From: Yamagishiella unicocca
Taxonomy: Eukaryota; Chlorophyta; Chlorophyceae; Chlamydomonadales; Volvocaceae
Assembly (NCBI GenBank): GCA_003116995.1
Contig: BDSL01000001.1
Location: 1,426,001 to 1,490,000, forward strand
Length of the DNA stretch: 64,000 nt
Direction of reading: 5' to 3'
The notes beneath the pieces were generated by a model. That model ran no database searches. It was not told where the DNA came from and was given only the letters and a program-made list of their open reading frames with translations. The first letter of the stretch is position 1; every line of letters begins with the position of its first letter. Positions 61,801 to 64,000 of the stretch are shown here, one piece after another. Both the position numbers and the translations under genes were made by a program.

Positions 61801-62220
61801 CATCACAGGGCGATACGGCCCCAACGTCTTTGTTCACATAACGGTATCGTCCAGATATTGTAGGCCTCGTGACACCTTTCGATGGCGATATTGCTCGCTC
61901 ACGCAAGCTCCTGTGCTGCTCCCTGCGCGTGCACCCGACCTCAGGCTATGGTCGAGCGACCCAGCCCCGGCGGCGGCACCTCAATGCGCCGAGTCGCCGT
62001 CGAGTTTGACGGGCCGTTCCATTTCATGATAAACGAACCGTACACGGGTCGGATAGATGGCCGCACCGCGCTCCGAAACCGAACCTTGGGCCGTCACCTG
62101 GGGGAGGAAAACGTCGTCAACGTCAGCATGGCCGAGTGGGTGGCCGCCTCTCGTGAGCCGACAAGAGGCATGCCCGGAAGGTGGCGTCTGTTGGCGACTA
62201 AGATGGGGCTGCGGGTGTAG
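55857..62220 (+). CDS. RAP-domain protein with degenerate helical repeats, predicted organelle RNA factor
   Basis: RAP-domain proteins bind or process organelle RNA; many algal members control single plastid or mitochondrial transcripts. Exons: 55857-56528, 56966-58119, 58958-59360, 59655-59809, 60053-60329, 60587-60666, 60887-60986, 61197-61310, 61530-61652, 61945-62220 (3354 nt, 1117 aa). The first exon is a Gly/Arg/Asp/Gln-rich, disordered region. The middle holds repeated helical pairs with patterns such as QLLWACARGQYW, ALVWWALGKAAM, QLCALFYSCACSN, LSVLMYGIANVGH and EVSNAMFALGKLKYYSPAVL, spaced like OPR/FASTK-type repeats. The RAP domain is at about 1042-1110 (VAVEFDGPFHF, GRTALRNRTLGRHL, VVNVSMAEWVA). 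Target RNA and organelle cannot be told. Exon 2 is Ala/Gly-rich in its centre. Intron 2 contains a 12-bp minisatellite. Confidence 0.88.
58553..58848. repeat. 12-bp minisatellite, about 24 copies
   Basis: Near-perfect head-to-tail copies of cgcactgcggca within intron 2 (58120-58957) of the RAP-domain gene. The unit length keeps every reading frame open on both strands, creating long spurious ORFs such as repeated RHAL or CVPQ. Confidence 0.96.
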
Positions 62221-62648
62221 ACGCACTCCGGGCCTGCTGCTGATGGCGGACGGTCACGTGCTTACCTGCACCCCCACATAAAGAAACCATTTGGCAGCGT
62301 CGCATTGCATACCCGCACACATATTGCTCGCATTCAACATTCCTAACGGCTTCAACAACCTGGCTAACTTCGTAACAAAACCTGCACGCGTCAAGGAGTC
62401 TCAAGCACGAATGGCAGTTATACGACGCGGTCGTTGTAGTCGCACTTGCAGGTTCACAATGACTTGGCCCTGGACAATTTGCCAAGCAAATGCGACAAGT
62501 CATCCTTTGCTGTTATTCATAATTGATTCTGGACGGGAGCGTGTGTGCGGGGACCCTTCACGCAATGATTTTTCATATTTAGGACCTTACGTCCTCGTTG
62601 GACACTGCAGTGATATGATAGAGACTTGACACACATTTTTGTAAGAAT
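62221..62648. other. Spacer between the RAP-domain gene and the Grc3-like gene
   Basis: 428 bp, AT-rich, with no gene seen. It must contain the RAP gene's 3' UTR and the next promoter. The only TGTAA noticed (62640-62644) lies next to the following start codon, so it is unlikely to be the real poly(A) signal. Confidence 0.4.
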
Positions 62649-64000
62649 ATGGGGCCTGAAAAGCGAAAGCGCAAGTCGGCCGGCGCGTTCACCGCAGAGC
62701 CGGCCAAGGAGCGACGGCTTGAGGAGGACTACCCGACATGGTAAGATTTGTCCATTTCAGCTGTGGCATCATTTTTGCCTTCCCGCGCTGCTAGGGTGAA
62801 AGCAGTGCCGAAATCTTTGGCGGCTCGACTTCCCATTTTGACGTGAACCGCCATCGCAATCTTTGACAGGACGGACCACTGCGGCTATACGGTTCTGCAG
62901 ATTGCGAATCAACAGGTGCAGGTTCCTAGGGTTCTGCATCGACCGCGTACTTCGTACACGGGCCTTGGGGAAGACACCGGGTGGGCGAAAAGGTGCCCGG
63001 GGCTCCGATGCGGGGCTCCAATGCGGGTGGCTCCGAGACCACACAGGGGGCAAGGGAGAAGGCACGCCAACTTAAGATTGTCGCCGCAGCCTGCCCGCTG
63101 CCGCCCTTCCACCCACTGCATCCTATGGGGCGACAACGGCCCCTTGCTACGGCCGCTTTGCTACGGCCGTGGTGCCCACCCACCGCGTTACTGACGCTGA
63201 CCCCTTCCCACGCAAACCCTATTGCACAGAGCGTGTTGTTTGTGGGTGAGGCTACACTACAGGTCCTACATGGCGCGGTGCGGGTGGCAGGGTGAGCGCG
63301 GGAGGGCCGCACCTGGAGGTGGTGGAGGAAATTCGGGTCGGATTGGGGCAGGGGCTGGCAGGGCGAGGTGTGTCCAGGAGTCCGGAATCCAGGAAGCAGG
63401 AGGATGGGGTCGAGGCCGCGAGCCGCTCGCTGGCTTCCTTGCTGGTGACTGGGGGCGTACCGGGCTCCGCAGCGCGGCATGCGAACACCGCACCGGCCTC
63501 AGCTCTGAGAGCCAGCAGCGCTACTACGGGCAGGGCTACTGGCCGTGCTTCTCTGGCGGTTCACCGGCTGACAAGTTGCAACAGCAGCGTGGCACCGGAG
63601 TTGTCTTGGTCTCCAGACCTCCAGCCTGGTCTCCAAAGACCAGCCTGATCTGGTCTCCCCAGGGCTTCCAGGCCGCCTCAGGCCCACATCCCGCTCCTGC
63701 CTCCCGCTTCCCGCTCCTGGCGCCCTCTAGGTAGCCCCCGAAAGAGATGCTGCCGCCCAGCCAACGGGCTTCTCGCGCTCGTGCACCCCTCCGCCCCTGT
63801 TCCGCTCCGCAGCAAGCTGATAACCGTGGAGAGCCCCCCGCTGGCGCTGTCCACGGGCGGCCGCTTCAGCCTGGCCATACACATCACAGCGGATGCTCCC
63901 GTCCTGCAGGTAGCGACGCACCGGGGGCGGCCGGCGCAGAGGGACTGTCGGGCACAGCCCCTCTGCCGGCGTCGGGTGGGGCCCGGAGGCCTTGCCTTCG
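62649..64000 (+). CDS. N-terminal part of a Grc3/NOL9-like polynucleotide 5'-hydroxyl kinase (candidate; runs off right edge)
   Basis: Starts MGPEKRKRKSAGAF, a basic nuclear/nucleolar-type N-terminus. Exons supported: 62649-62740, 62870-62915, 63230-63291 and 63813-63909, with one or more unresolved between the last two. The joined product reads CGYTVLQIANQQSVLFVGEA, then TLQVLHGAVRVAG, then KLITVESPPLALSTGG. This order (hydrophobic strand, GEA/GxxxL, LxGxVRVxG, then VxSP) resembles the N-terminal beta domain of Clp1/Grc3/NOL9 proteins, which process rRNA spacers. The decisive Walker A kinase motif would lie beyond the window, so the name is tentative. Exon phases are consistent (2, 0, 2; entry phase 2 at 63813). 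Confidence 0.45.

Overview
The window is eukaryotic nuclear DNA from a green alga, most likely a chlamydomonadalean/volvocine species. The evidence is GC-rich coding sequence, many short exons (about 85 introns inferred), Ala/Gly/Gln/Pro-rich low-complexity insertions, TGTAA polyadenylation motifs, a Chlamydomonas-type PGP1 gene and an algal RAP-domain protein. No prokaryotic operon, rRNA, CRISPR array or intact mobile element was seen. Gene models were built by hand by joining open exons across splice sites with matching phase. For PGP1, the kinesin, MCTS1, MRS2, the AAAP transporter, NOPCHAP1, CCT8 and the RAP protein, the joined exons sum to an exact multiple of three.

Layout, left to right. 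Nucleotides 1-5367 (minus) carry the 5' part of an RPAP1/MINIYO-type RNA polymerase II assembly factor that runs off the left edge. It is head-to-head with PGP1, the photorespiratory phosphoglycolate phosphatase (5717-9489, plus). A short mitoribosomal protein gene, mL53, follows (10247-10600, minus). Next comes a 2.8-kb gene-poor stretch holding an orphan, frame-broken coding fragment. A very large kinesin-4-like gene follows (13386-26162, plus; 21 exons, about 2,404 aa), then 2.4 kb without a recognisable gene. An RsmB/Sun-type rRNA m5C methyltransferase with a NusB domain (28549-34808, minus) is head-to-head with MCTS1 (35050-37074, plus) across 241 bp. A 3.5-kb unassigned stretch follows.

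The right half has an MRS2/CorA magnesium channel (40633-44736, minus) and an AAAP-family amino acid transporter (45415-47988, minus). The latter is head-to-head with NOPCHAP1 (48409-49904, plus). Then come CCT8, the theta subunit of cytosolic chaperonin (50827-55139, plus), and a RAP-domain organelle RNA factor (55857-62220, plus). The last gene is the 5' end of a Grc3/NOL9-like polynucleotide kinase candidate (62649 to past the right edge, plus).

The genes do not form one pathway. Several act in RNA, ribosome or complex assembly (RPAP1, NOPCHAP1, CCT8, mL53, the RsmB-like enzyme, MCTS1, the RAP protein, the Grc3-like protein), and three are probably plastid-linked (PGP1, RsmB-like, MRS2). 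The most unusual observations are a duplicated exon module at the RPAP1 N-terminus, five GC-AG introns in 64 kb, a 42-bp tandem array that makes an AG-free tract of about 500 nt directly upstream of a splice acceptor, a 260-aa insertion in the MRS2 stalk, and the orphan coding fragment near 12 kb.
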